Positions 15,301-30,300 of a DNA stretch of 64,000 nt are shown piece after piece. Every line of letters begins with the position of its first letter. The stretch's first letter is position 1. The notes under the pieces are model-generated. The model saw only the letters and a program-made list of their open reading frames with translations. It was not told the DNA's origin and made no database searches. The DNA is from Dipetalonema caudispina. Its lineage: Eukaryota > Nematoda > Chromadorea > Rhabditida > Onchocercidae. The DNA lies in NCBI GenBank assembly GCA_013365325.1, contig JABVXV010000003.1, positions 186,001 to 250,000 of the forward strand, given 5' to 3'. The translations under genes and the position numbers were made by a program.

Positions 15301-18300
15301 GAAAAAAGGCTAATACTTTGAATATTCTTTGAAAACATTGTCTTAACTAATAATTATTAGACCACTGCTGATTAACCATGTTATCAATATCTCTTTGTAA
15401 ACATTTTCAGGTTGTTGCCCGTATATGCATCAGCGCATCTCACCACGCCATCCCTCTGATTTGCGTTTTGAAAGGCCCGATTGATAAGTTGATAAGAATT
15501 GGTTGGTTTTATAGATTCACGAAACTCTTAAAATTAAGTTACCGATTTAAACGACTCAAGGTTTAATTACTGTTGTTGGATCAATTGTGCTAGTCTAATA
15601 CTAGAATTTCGGTATTTAAATTGGTTTGCTTTTGACGTGGGAAACATATCAGAGGAAATGATAATTATAATGCTTTAGCAGTAATGATAACAGCAATGAT
15701 GACGAAGCATTCGCATTAGATCCGTTTATTTAGGAATTTATGCTATGAATACATCTTGCACTTCCTCATTTTCATCCTTCATTTTTGTGTATTAACGTTA
15801 TTTCAGGACTGGAGGAGCAAGGGACTGGCTTGCTGAAATATGCAGTCTTGCACTTAATTTTAGATGTTATTGAAGCGGAATCACGTGCTGTCTCTAAATT
15901 AAATGCATCTTCAAAAAATCAAGTTCTAGTGAAGACGAAGGATTTAGAAACATCTGAAATATCAGAAGAGCTTGATTTGCTTTGCATGCATTATACGGGG
16001 TGCCATTTTGCTGATATCATTCTTCATGGTGAATTCTATCTCGTTTATGCAAAGTGAATCGCTTGTCCTGCTGTAACATTTTAACTGACCCTCATGCTCT
16101 TAAGATTAATAATGAGATTATTTTTGTGCAGCAGTGCAATATTTTGGCATGTAGTTGTAAAGGAAGCAGTTTCATTTAGTTCCTCTAAAATAGAGTAAAC
16201 GCTTTGCAGTAGTTTAGAACTGCCAGACTTTCTGTGATACTGTATCTTTCATGATCTGATTGAAATTCAGAGAAAGCCGATTATGCAAAGGTTCTATAGA
16301 AATCTGGAGGATCCAGAGAACTCAGGATCTCATATATGTTTGGGATGTTTTGTGCTAATTCATATTATTTGTAGCAAAATCCAAGAATGAAATAATGGAA
16401 GATGTGAGAGAACGAAAATCAACTGGCATTACAGCGGCTGTTTGTTGCCTTCCGGAGGCTTTTTGCCGAGCAAAAACTTCCTCATCTTTTAGCATTGCAA
16501 AGTAAAGCTTGTTTAGCGTTCTTCCTAGTATCTGAATTCTGATCGATTTTGCAGATAATTTATTTTTTGTGATAATTTCTTGTCTTTACTGTGTTTAAAT
16601 ATGGAGAAATTGCTTGTCGGTAATGTGAAGGAGATTTGCATGAACATCATGGCAAAGATTTGGAATTTGAAATTACAGTTGCCATGTTAGACACCCAAAT
16701 ATTTGTAGCTTAATAATAAAATAACGGATTAATCAAAATCGAATCATGCTGAGAGAACATAATAGCACCAGACACTAGGCTATAATCTTTGACGTACTAA
16801 TTCCAAAAACGATGCGATAGCGTTATTATATTTCTCATGAGCTATCAGCATCGTCGATGTTTAATTGCTAAATTTTTAATTCTCTAGTAATTCGCATTAC
16901 TTTTCCGATGTCTGATAGTGGTTATGACCCAATCGACAAACAACTTAAATGCTTTTGACGTTAATTCCTTTCAGCTATGATGAACAACCCGAATTAGGAT
17001 CTGAAACACTGGATACACTGATATATCAAATCCTGATGAATACTAGGCAAGCAGTGGTACCAGACGGTCCTAATTATGAAATTCGAAGTCATACTTATCA
17101 GAGGAAGTAAGCTGCTCACTCTTTGACTGATTAATCATTTATTTTATCAGTTCATTTCTCTTTGTTAAAACATTGGCTGTTTGCATTTTCTCCGAGTTGT
17201 TTATAGTAATTGATGAAACAAAAGAAAAGAATCATGAAGACATGAAAAGTTCTTAGTTGTACAAAGGATAGCTGCCGATTTGTAAGCCTTAATTTTTCTT
17301 TGTTATTGTTGTCGTTTGCATTTTTAGAGCTAAGGAAATGATCAAGGAAAAACTTGCAAAAGGTGAACAGTTTTGTTATGTGTTTCGCTGGATTGATGAT
17401 CTGCTGGAAGCCGATGAACAAGCTGCGCGTTCGTGTAACGGTGTACGTTATATTATTTTATAAAATATTTTTCATTTTATTTTATATTTTATTCATAGCG
17501 AAAAGACTTGTAGAGTTCATAAGGGTTTTTTAGTTTGCTTTTCTTCTGCTTTTTTGCGTTAAAGCTAAATTTGAGGTAAAAATAAAACCGGGAAATTTAG
17601 GCTGTTTGATTTAGGGTTCCACTTTATGTCAAGCAACATAGAATTTTCGGTTTTTAGGTTAATGGTTAGAGAGGTCAAAAATGTCAAAATGCTGTGATAA
17701 GCAAAACTGATGAACGTCATTAAACTGATGGTGTTATAGTATAGTTTATTTCTAGCTGATATTTCCTTATGTTATAGGTTGAGTCAGCCAGTGTTACAAA
17801 TCTGACATTAAAAAGCTGTTTAGAATTTCTAGTCCTTTAACTGAATTAGCTTTTTGTTTTCTGCATTTATTTCTGAGCGTTACATCGGATTTCAGGATGT
17901 AGAATCATATCTGGAAGCAATGGAAACCCACACATCATTAAGCACAACATATGAAGGGTGCACAACTACATCAAAATCAGCGTTTATTGCTTGTTGCATA
18001 TCAGAATACATGCGTTGTCTAAACGACAAAAGAAACGGTTAGTCTTTTTCTTCTGTTCAAAAATTTCGAGAAGTCGTGTAACATGATGATGATGGCAATA
18101 CATTACTAATTTAACTTTGAATTAACCAAACTAGCTTTTTCCAGATTTCTGAAATCTTTAAAATCCAATTTAGATGAATCAATTCGTGGTCTCATGTATT
18201 CCTCACCGATAGCTGAACCAAGATCCAGTTCACCTTCGGCTCCTGAATCACCGATTCTACGCACGGCTGATGTAGAAATGAAAGAAAGTGAACATAAAGC

Positions 18301-21300
18301 GGTTCAGAGTGATGAGGATATGGAAATGATAAAAAACACAGTTTATTTTGCAGATAATGTTCCTCAAAATTTTACAAAAGGTATTTTCACTTTTCTCATT
18401 CTTGAACATTGTAATTTATTGTTTCCAGTTTGCTGGATCCACTGATTGATTATTCACTAGTAAATTGAATTGTATTTTGATATACACGGCAATCTTTTGC
18501 GGTACTTCTTTATATACATGAATAAAAAAGTAATTTTTCCAGTGGCCGCGAATTGTACCTTTGAATTTGCCCACTTAGAAGCACAAGATTTGTTCAACTT
18601 TGCAATTCAGCGTGCAGGAGCTCCCATGGAAACGGTTATTTTCTTGCTGAAATCCTAGAATTAATATCCTTCATCAAAGAAGTGGTGAAATTTAAGACTT
18701 CTAAATCAGTTGCATGAACTGATCGATGATCTAGTTGGTCAACAGCTAGCTCAGACGTGTTGTCTAGGCAAAAGAAAGTATCAATATAATTTTTTTTGTA
18801 CGAAATTGATTACGTTTGCAGGGCCATTTAAAGTAATCTGTTCGTTGTTTTCAGGAACCGTGCTCTTCAGCTTCCTTTGCCTTTTCGGAAAGTAAAATGA
18901 AGAAAGGTATGGAAAAATGGGTGCCGGTGAAATGGATGCCGAAAATATCCGTAAACAGAGAAATTTATGTGGAACACATAATGGCTAGCTTTCTAGTGCG
19001 TCATACTATGAAGAAAATTATCGTATTCTAGATCTGATGTGGATAATTATCCACCAAACGTCTGTACTTTTTGTGACTAATCAATGCTGCCAGTGTTCAT
19101 ACTTAAATTGATAATAATTTGAACATTTTGATCTTAAAATTCCGAAGCAGGACTGAATGTGGGGAGTTGAGTGAATAGGTTTAATTGACAATAGAGTTAA
19201 CAATTAAGAATATTGCAGAATTGTCAGGGATAAGAACAGCTGGTTATATTTTTCAGGGTGAATTACGATTGGCTAGAAATGATATTCTGGTGCAGCCTTG
19301 TTCCTTTGTATATCCTGATCATTTGACGCAACAATTAGGCTTGAACCAACATGTTCATTGCATGAATATGGATTTCCTTGCTGACGTTATTACAAGGTTA
19401 TTTCTGATTTTTTAATAAGTAAATTCAGGGACTGAAAATGACGGATAACTTTAGTGTAAAGCAGTTTAACAAGTGACATGTTTTTCTTCAACAGTCAAAT
19501 AGTGAGAGTTATTTCGACAACTTTTCAGATACTCAGTTCGAGATCTGAGTAGATGGAGGGCTTGTTTATTGTCTCGACCTCGACTGCCAGAAGATGAAAC
19601 GATGCGTTCACAACTTGGCGAAACAATGAATGCGACCAGCGCTGCTCTTGGGCGATTCGTTCAGTCCATTTCATCTAGTGACTCTGACGAAACTGTCCAG
19701 CGACTTCTTACCTTCTGCTTGGATTTCGAAGCTGGACTTATTTGTAGGACATTTTTCTAATTTAGTTTCCTTTCATGCAAATTCTATTGCAACGACCAAT
19801 AGGTAATGCCTCCCAAAATAAACTTTGTTCCATTTCAAAATTTGTTAGTTTTTTGAAGTATATTGAATCTGTTAATTTTACAAAATAAGTTAACATCTTT
19901 CTAGATTCAACGAAGAAATTGCCTGCAGTTGGCAAATGCATACTTCCCGCCGAAAATATAACTTCCATTGTGAACTTTGCGGTAATGTCGAATTCACTTT
20001 CTGAACATGTATGGGTGCTCGTGTTGCGTGTTCTGGATCTCATAATCAAAAATGATGTAAAAATTTATAATTTAATTCATCAGTTCAAAATATAGAACAA
20101 AAAACATATTACAAATAAATTTGACGTAGTGGTAGCGATATGAACGTTATATTATTACATTGAGTTTACAGTTTGTAGAATAATTCTACATTATAGTCAT
20201 ATTTAGTTATTCTCTTTTGTGGTAGGTAAAGAATCGCGTTTGTAATTTTTCAGCTAAAATATTTCATTTCAATTTTTAAAGATATCAAAGAACGTCAGAA
20301 AACTGTGCATTATATAATTATGGATTAGCGCTTTCATGTTACACACGAAATTAGACATATTTTGAGTTTGAAATGAATGGAATAGAGCTATTTCAATGTA
20401 TGGAATGTTTTTATGATTCATTATATGTGTTTTCAGTCCATGGCCTCAACACTTCTGATTGAATCACCTCATTTTTGCAAATTAATTAATAATTTCCTGG
20501 TAAAAAGTATTGCAAGAGTTAACCAGTCATTAACGGTAAGTTTTCGCCTAAATTTTAAATTCTAAACTTGTGATTTACGGCTTTCTTTGATGCGTTCGTA
20601 GTTTCACTTCATTCATTGCATTACGGTTGTATTCTATGGACTGTGCCTCGAAAGCGATCGAATAGGATTATTCACCTTTATCATTACTAGAATTAAAAAA
20701 TTGTTCGTGGCTGAGGAAAATAGGAGAGTTATCTCAGACCTCTTTAAATTTCAAAATTTCCAGAAAATAAATTTTTCCTGCGCGAAATGAGATATGCGTG
20801 TTTTTAGACTGGTCCTTCAACGATATCCGCCTTCAAAAGTTTTATTACACGACTTCATGATTCGCAGAATATCTCTCTTCGTGGTATTCTCTGTGTCAAA
20901 ATCCTTACTGTCCTCAAGGATATTTCTTCGCAGCAGTATGATGTTATTTGCTAGTTACATTTTATTAAATTTAATGAACCTATTTTACAAAATTCTTTAT
21001 GGACAAGAAATTTGGAAGAAACCGCCATAACAAATAATGCATATGTCTTAAATTAAGAAAATAAGTTCCAATCTGCATGGTTCCATGAAATCATTGGTAC
21101 AAATGGTCAAGCAACTGTTATCTCCTGGCATGACGTAAACAGTAGCGTTTTATTTATAATTGCAGAGATGATTTGATTAATTACTCATACCCAATCGATT
21201 GCTTAGTTGAATTATTGAATATTATGACGAATTATGCATCAGACTATGTCAGTGTGGCACGTGAGTATTTCTTAGTTTCTTTTTTTTTAAATTCATGAGA

Positions 21301-24300
21301 ACGAACTAAATTTGTTTAGCTATGAAAAATATTCACTTCGAGAAGAGTAGCAGATACTGTAAAGTTGGGCAGAGGCATAGTTCCAATGAAGCATGATTTT
21401 TACTGTTTAAGATTTTTAACTAAAACGTCTAAATGTAAACATAAATACTTCTAGATAACTAGTTCTAAATGAACTTCTGGAAATAAAATTTAGTCCGAAA
21501 ACAGTCAGTGAATAACTGGGCGTTAACTGTATTTGTTAGTTTGATTTTTTTATGCAAAAAAGCCTGAATCGATCTGCTTGTGCTGTGCTACTATCGTCCA
21601 GATTGTAGTTGAATAGCATGCAGACGTAAAAATAGATGATAATTTTCTGTTTTTAGCACGGGAGCTTGCTGGATACATATCGTCATCGATTCACACAGCA
21701 CGAAATTTCATCCATTATTACAAGACTTCAGGGAGTTACTCGCTAGTCTCTGCTGATTCATATCTTCGACCAAACACATGCTTCCAAGTTTGATTTTCTT
21801 TTTTTCGCTTTGAAGTTTAAATGTAGTACGTCAATATTTTCGCATTCATCTATAATTTCAACTTATGATTGGAAGTAAGCATTCGTTGACCGAACTGTTT
21901 CGAAGGTTGTCATATCTTATACATTTTTGGCTAGTTTACTGTCGATTGACGACGAAAGCTTAAGATATGCAATAAAAAATGAAGCAAAATGAACAAACAA
22001 TAGCAATAAAGGTAAGATGAGTGGCTCGTTTTTTATGGCTGTAAAATGAAAACAGATTCGTTAAAGTTTGGCATGCTTTTGTTACGATTGTTAAATTCCT
22101 GTCATTTAGGCTACTCAAAAGATACCGATCACTGCACAGTACGCATGCGAGAATGCCGATTTGCCTCACTATCCATATATGCCAGAGTGGGGACAATACG
22201 GCCCGCATTATTCGCAGCTACCTGATGTAAGTTTCACTGAGAAAAATACTTCATAAGGAGCATATTAGAAATGGAAAAAACAAATAGGAAATGCCTTTTT
22301 GCACATTCTACCATTGTTTCGAATCGACTCGACAAATTGAGTCATGAACAGGGGAAAATTGAGCCTAAGACTCAGTAAGATAGTTTATGTCATTTACCCT
22401 TTGCTATTATTAACTATGTAGAATCGATCAACTGATAATATTCAGTATATCATTCATATTCAATTATCACTTAATATGGTTGACACATTTTGATATAGCA
22501 AGTCTCATTTCATATTTCACTATGTCCTATGATTACCTGTTTGCAATTCTTACTTCCATTTTCGAGTCTTAATACTCTTCATTCTCATTGTATGGTAGTT
22601 TGAGGTGCCAGTTTTGTCATTGCGGTATGATGCATTCCATACATTCCCAAGAGAGGGATTCATACATCATGTCAAGTCGCATCCACACTGATTGGCAGAT
22701 AGATATTAAAGGTCAGAACAGAGACATGGAACTCATATAAGTTACATTAGTTGAAGTTGTTCAATTAGAGTGATTTTTAGTATTAGTAAATTCTAAAAAT
22801 TATTGTCATAAAACTGTTGAAAAAGTGAGAATATTGCTTTTATCGTTTCTATAGATAAGGGTCTTCTATTAATATATGCACACATTAATCGACATGTTGT
22901 TGGATTTATCCTTATTTTTATTAATTTCCATTATTTTTATTATTTTTTTTTCTTTTTTTTTGTTCTAATTTTTATTAATCGGACGCTGATTACCAGTACT
23001 TTTCTGACAAACCAATGTAGGCGTAGAACGTTTGAAATTAATTCAAAAACATAAATTGGCATTACACTGCAGACTTAACAGTACCTATAGATACTTTTAA
23101 TGCTTATTTTTCTCACAGCAGTTTGCCGATCCAAAACGATCACCCGCAACACGCAGTGACTCACTGAACCGTCTTTCATCGCTTCCGCGTTGGCAAAATC
23201 AATCAAATATGTTTCGTCAGGTAATGCTAAATCAGGTAATCACAACTTATTTCGTTACTTCAAGTTTTACATATAAGTCTGGAATTGTGAATCAGGCAAG
23301 CCGAAGACTTAATCCAAGTGTAACTGATCAGGCTTTCATTTTCAATACTTGAATTGCTAGTGTATGCATTGCTTATATCATTCTCAAAATGCTCATGAAG
23401 GAGATTTAAATAATGCAAAAGAAACTGTCTGCCAAAAAAATTAGAAAAGCAAATAAATGAATAGGCAAATGGTAAGTTACCATGATAAAATGATATTTTA
23501 TTTGATGAATAGTTCGTAACTGTCATTGTGCCGATGAATCTTTTTAACAGTTTTCCAGATCGCTTGTTACTTGGACCGTTCAAGTGAAGTATCAGATCAT
23601 TTATTGAGCAGCTTCCCAACTGCAATAGAAGAACTATTTGAAATTGTGGCAGCGTGCGAAAGTGCAGTTCCGGATGTGAATTTAATTTCGCTGGAGGAGT
23701 AAGTATCTTATCGAATTATGCTTATTTACTTACTTTCGGAACTAGAATGGTCTCAGTAAGTTTGAAAAAAGCCACTTGACGAATTAATGTGTTCAGCTAA
23801 AAGGGAGTTGTTATGAGTGATTAGTTTAACTTGAAGTTTGTAACTTGAACAATTTTATTTAAGTCATTGCTATAGTGTTTTGAAATGGAAATGATCAAAG
23901 TGAGGGAGATTGTGATAGTTCAAAATCATTTCAGTTGGAATCACGTAACTTTGGGCGACCACGCTTTATCCATGTTGCTACAAATATCGCAACGAGTATC
24001 GCGTGAGACAAAGCGTTTGTTCGAAATAGCTGTACATGTAATAAAACGCTGTGCTAATCCATCTGGTTACTCACTTTCAAAGCCGCTCGCTTTTGCATTT
24101 GTGCAAATTCTAAGCCTCAACCATAACCAGATTTGTTTTGCTAAACTCGGTCAGTTTTTTTTTTTTGTTTTTATCCATATTGTTTCTTATGTCTGCATTA
24201 ACTGAGATTTTTGATTTTCTCTTTCAAGCTGAATAATGCCTGTATATTCATCACAGCGTTTATGGTTTTAGCGTAAATTAGTTTGTATTTTTCTCTTCGC

Positions 24301-27300
24301 TTCCCCAGCGTTTTTGTTGTAAAATTAGTAATAAATTTATTTAAAGAAAATAAGCTGATGGAAGAGTGGAAGCTTGTTTGCTTCTACTCTTGCATCAAAT
24401 TATATCGCCTTCTATCATGCCGTTTTCTACAACTTGAAAGAGGCGATATAATTTGATAAACTTCATCGTTAACTTAATACAAATTTCTGTTGTCATAATT
24501 TGTATTCTACAGCAAAATAGAACAATTTCTCTTCTCAAGACTAGACTACTCGCCGAAATATTAACTGCTGAGAAAGAGTGAGATCTTTACAACTTAGTCA
24601 AATGCGATCTTCCTGGCTGTGGAAGAATGTTTCCAATAATGTGATATTATAGATATTTCACGTTTTCGTTCAGTAAATGTACGCAACAGCTGTATAGCTG
24701 TTTGAGATACTTCAGGAGGACACTTAATTGTGGCACGTGAGTTGGAACGTTCTATACTGGCTTCAGCAAATGATTGGACAGTTCCAATTTCTGCACCTCT
24801 TATGCGACAACTTGCTTCACTGTCCGCTCAAGTGGCTGGCAGCAGTGATTATGGGTGGCAAGCGTCGAAGTTACAGACCGATTTACGAGATGATGGACTA
24901 TACAATTACGCACCGCTTTGTGAGTTTTTTGAGCTTACCTGGCTGGAATATGTCGAGGTGTGGAAAGAAAACAAAATGAAGCTTAGAACGAAAGTCACCT
25001 GATATAAATTAATTCAAGAATCCATTTTAGCTGTTTTTAGTTTCTCAAATAAATTTATAGAAGTGCTATATTTTTCAGCGAGCTGTTAACTTTCCTTTTT
25101 TTAACATGAATAGCAAATCTGAAGCTGCTTTAAACTAATTTTTTGATTTTTAGGTACGATAAGTTCTGAGCAAACACCAAATGTCAGTGGACAGTTGTTA
25201 TCCTTGATTGCGGTTGCTGCACCTCGTCGTACTCGATCCGCTAATTGGAGCTATCATTTTAATGAGGGTAGCGGAGAATGGTTCGATATTATGCTCAGTC
25301 TTCCATATCATATAATTTTGCATGAAGTGCAGATCCGACCCCATGTTCCTGCCTTAAGCAGTAAGTTTGCTTTATTATTCTTTTGCGAATTTTATAAAAA
25401 TTTCAAACCTATCGTTTCAAGTATTTGCTGCCTTCATCTTACGTCATTTTAATTTTTTTTTTTGTAATATGTTGATTCAGACATTCCCTTAGTGTTTTCT
25501 AATATTCGTGAATACTTTTTTCAGCAGCACCAGCAGCCGTTCAAGTTGAATTATGTTCGGAAACATCCCTTACTCAGTGGTGCAATCTTGGCGCTCCACT
25601 TAGCACTACTGGATATAGCAAGATTCGCATTTCAACAGATTCATACAAACTTCCTGTCATTGCTGTATGCTTAGAAATATTTTTTTAACTTTTCAATCTT
25701 TTTAACGTTGTTTTTTAGGAGAGCAAATTCTACCCTTTCCTTTCTCCAAAATTTTTAAAATGTTTTTCAGGTTCGCCTTTATTTCAAGAAGCCGCCAGAC
25801 TCCACAAACTTATCCCTGTCGCAAATACTGTTGTTGGGAATGAACTTCACTACTTCGTTGTCCTATACTTGCCCAAAAAATACAGATTTGTAAGTATTAT
25901 TCTTGAATTAGTTTCAACGATTCCTGCAAAAAAATTAGGGTAGAGACAAAATCTATAGTTCTTTATTCCGAGTTTTCCATTTTAAAATTTGCTTCTTGAT
26001 CAAATCATTTATTTAATGTTTTCTAACATACATGTTCGCCGAATTTAAATTACTAGTACTCTCTATTCTCTTATTCAAAATAACTATCCAATTTACGACC
26101 AACTTGACTGAGTATCAAATCCGGAGGAGAATCCAAAACTCCACCAGATCATTCTGTTTTACCTACATCAAAGCGTTCGTTTTAGCGATTAGAATCACCT
26201 TACCTTCATCGATCAATATTGAATTCTTAGCTTGCTTGAACTCCTATCATATTTGAACACTATTCAACTATTATTTGGACAAAGAAAAGAATATTATGGA
26301 ATATTGCTAGTCGGTTGAAAAAAAAAACCAAATAACTGTTAAATGTTCTTTACTTTTTTTTATAAAACCAAAAATTTTACAATCAGAATTACAGCGTACA
26401 ATGGTTGTCCATTATGGTACAACTATGTCAACTTGAGAAGTACTGCGTTTGGCAATATGCTCCGGAACTTCCGCGTGCCGTCGTAGCGCTCTTTTTGGGT
26501 CGACCACTATCCAGCCTAGTTTACCACCGGATTTCGGAGCTTTTTTGTCAGATCGATCATGAACGGGCAAAGCCGTATTCAGTCGTTGAATTGATTTTTC
26601 AATACATAGGTTGATATACTTCAATTCATATTTCTAATCTTTAAAGTCCCTAAGACACATCAGATTAAATTCAGATATATTTCAAAAAGTCGAACCCTCT
26701 TGCCTTTCCTGATATTTAAATGTAATTCGAACATTTTTGATTGCAGAGCAAGGCAATACTGTTACCAGCGAATCCTTGGAATGGCTTCCAAATTTGCTTT
26801 TTACTTTATGTGGACGCAATTCATTGCTGCTAGGGGATGGCACTGTCAAAGTACAAAAGGAACATCAAATCTGTGTCATAAAGCAGTGTCAAGTGCTTGT
26901 TGGTGTTACTTCCGTAATCACTTCACAAAATTATAAGAAGCCACTTCGGGTATGTTCTGTTTTTCAAATTTTGATATATTATCAATTTACTATAGATTTT
27001 TTTCTTTTTATTACAATTAAATGTCTAAAAAATAATGGGATTTTGCTATCGGTTTGCTATACATGAATGACATGAATCTAGAAAGCTGAATGTGGATCAT
27101 GCAGACAAAGGCGTGAATAACAACACTACGTATATAACATGAAAAGCGATCTGATCTCTTAACATTACAGTTTTTCTCGTAAGTTCTGAAGAAGAGATCG
27201 AATTGACTAAACGAGTCTTATTAAGTCCATAATTTCGTACGAACATTTTAATTCGATTCTGTTTTTAATATCCTTTTGTTGCTTCAGGTTACCGTTGCTT

Positions 27301-30300
27301 ACTGGATTTATTTTTCTTGTTAAATATAGCACACGTATACAGTGGGCCTCTTGCTTTAACTGTTACTAGCTTCCGCTTTCATTATTCCGCCAAGAATCTC
27401 AACTCCTCAAAAGATGCTTATCAGGCCGAAATTGTGCGATTGTATTGTTAAAAAAAAGCCAAGTTCTGTAGCTTCACTGCATTACTGGTTATTTAAATCG
27501 AAAGACACGGTGGACAGAATGAATGCGTAAATATTCAAATAGTATTGCGGTAATGCAATATAATAATCGACACTACTTGGACAAATTATATAGGTGAATG
27601 GTAATCCGGTAGTGATTGGAGTGAGTCACTGCTTGTGGACGAAAGTTGCAGAGAAAAATTAAAAAAGTTTGTATATCAAAAATCAAAATCCGATAATGAA
27701 TAAATGTTGAAATGGTGGATTAAATTCATCCATTCAGTTTGATCCAATGTAGAAAGCTTATCAGTCAGTTTGAATCTCTTCACCCAGTACTGTATGGTTA
27801 TCTCAATCTTTGCTTATTGTTCTCTTGATCGTCTTTTTATGTGAATGCTGATTTATATCACATTTTTAAATAAGTTACTGGGAATACAAAATGTCTTGCA
27901 CACTTTGTTATTTTCCCAAATGATAATGAGAAAAAGTATTTTTTTCGTTTTGAAGGCCAATAATTTTTATCTTTGGTTATGCATTCAGCAAAAGACAAGT
28001 ACCTCGTATGAGATGTAATCTTGGTAAATAAGACCTCTTCTTGACAGAATAGGTAAATCGGGAGCAAATAACTCTAATACGTTAGAAGCCGGAAATAACT
28101 ATTAAAATATATTATGAAAAATCTTTGCAGGATGTTGCTGCTGTTTTGATTTGGACTGCCTCTTGTATTATATGGCATAACATCAATGTGGAAGAGCGAC
28201 GTTTCGATACGTTAGCACTCTGCATGGATCTAACGCCACAGCTGCTTCCGTTTGTTTTTTCTTTCTCCTAGACTTAGAGATTTTGGATTTTGTAAATTTC
28301 TTGATTTCACAGATCTGTTCAATGAATAAAGTTTAACATTGTAAAAATACTACTCATATATGTAGTATCATTCCTCATTTCACATTTTTACGTGGTTTTG
28401 TTTCAAAAGATCAAGAGAAGAAATCACTAATTGATAAATCAAACCTTTATAAATAAGATTAAGGTGACTATGGACGAGTTCTTTGAATTTTGAGATTTAT
28501 AAAATAGTTTTTAAAGATTTCTTTGTGAAATGGCAGTAGATGTAAGTGAGCAATGCAATGATACATTGGCGAAATCGGCATCTTGGCTGTTGTGCTCTTT
28601 GATCCGTGGTGCGCCACATCTTCTATGTAATGCATTGAAAGAGATCGGATTATTGGATATGAACAATAAGCGTCAGTTTTTTTTCTTTCCAGAAAATATA
28701 TTTATTTTAGTACGTTGCTATACGTAGAGGTTGCAATGCAAATCCCTTAACCAAAAATTTTATTTGAACAAGTTAAATACATGTGTTTGAATTACTGGAT
28801 AAATGAAGTATATTTCGAATATTTTTAATAGAAGAAAGGAAATAAAAGCCGCTTTGCGAGTGCTCTTAATTTTGTGGACTAGCAGAACGCTTGCTGCTAA
28901 TCAAAGGTTTAAATTTGAGGTTAACTGAGGTTTAAATTTGTGCATAGAGCATATATATTTGATGTAACTCCATGTAAGGAAAGTTTTTTGCTGTTATCAG
29001 ACTATCTAATTGCTATGTATTATAACATTAAATTAAAATATATAAATAATTAAATTATAGCGAAAAAGGAAGGCGTCACCCAGAATGCATTCACCGTCGT
29101 GCAGCGAATGTGCCAGTCAAGGACAAGCATATCACAGCTTCATTCCTTCGGTCTCTTGCAATACTGGGTTGAACTGATTATCACTTATTGCGAAGGTTGA
29201 CTTCTTTTTTTGAAGAGTTGATTTATTTAGTCTTTGTTAGGATGGTTAGTTACTTTAACTGTTCATGACTGAATGCTTTGCACCTATATATCTGTAGTTG
29301 GAAGATCTTTTAATTTTTTTAAATTGTTTTGAGGAAATTTGAATCATTGATTGTGTGTTATAATTGAGAATTATTGGCGTACGAGGCCTAAAGATTGGAG
29401 GTAATCATTCGTAATGGCTTAGTTAACAAGTGTGGAATTTTAGAAACAAACATGGAGCATATGCCAATGTTAGTTAGCATAGTTCGATGCTTGGCATCGC
29501 TATGTTGCATCGAGGATGTTGTCAAATTCTTGGATTTCATGGGTGGTTCGCGTTTTTTTAACTCTCTTATAAAATGTGTCGTTCGATGTGCTGCTTCACC
29601 TGGAGATATGACTCGTTCATCCGGTAAACAGAGCATCAAATTAGAGGAGGCTACAGTCAATTTGCTTTCACAGTACGTTTTTTCTACTACTTTATAAAAA
29701 GTGAATTTAGTTTTAGCAGTTTGAAAAAACCCGAGTGAAAACTGAGAAGTATCAGCTGAGAAAATCAAAAGATTGAAGGAAATAAATGCCATGATTATTA
29801 CAAATATGAATGCAGTGGATTGAAGTTCGTGAAGTCTTAGCTCTTCCAAGCTATTTCATTTTCAGAATTAAAAAAAATTTCAGGTGTGTTACTGTTGGTG
29901 GCTCACATCGTCAACGCATAGCTCATGTTTTATGTTCCTTGTTAAAAAGTGCCGGTAGCTTCAGTGGTGCAATTCAACAGATGGTGTTGAAATGTATTTT
30001 CGACGATGAGATGATTCCGGTGAAAGCAATCGATGAAGACACTTCAATTTGTTTCCTGTCATTTGACATTCCAAGTTTCTTTCACGGCTTTTTTTTGTCT
30101 CATCTCTTCCATTTACAAAGGATTATGTATAAAAAAAAAGCGTTTTTTTTTTTGGAAATATTGCGGAGAATTTATTTATTTTGCAGATCGTATTTTGCAT
30201 CCATTCTTTGGCTGTACACGAAGGGAACGTTTCTTAAAAGTATCTTTATATACTTCTATGGATGAGATTTCTGCTCTGTGTGAGCACAAAAATACAAGTG

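Noticed and set aside
15560..15570. GGTTTAATTAC, identical to the first bases of the nematode SL1 leader
   Set aside because: The match stops after 11 bases and no SL donor, Sm site or snRNA-like fold follows, so it is not an SL RNA gene.
18892..19030. Continuation of the frame after 18,855 reading [17 protein letters not shown]
   Set aside because: The phase-2 donor at 18,778 fixes the other frame ([12 protein letters not shown]), which ends at a good donor and joins 19,257 in phase.
29388..29849. 153-codon open frame on the minus strand, the longest but one in the window
   Set aside because: It is antisense to BIRC6 exon 29423-29672, whose plus-strand protein is the one that resembles human BIRC6.
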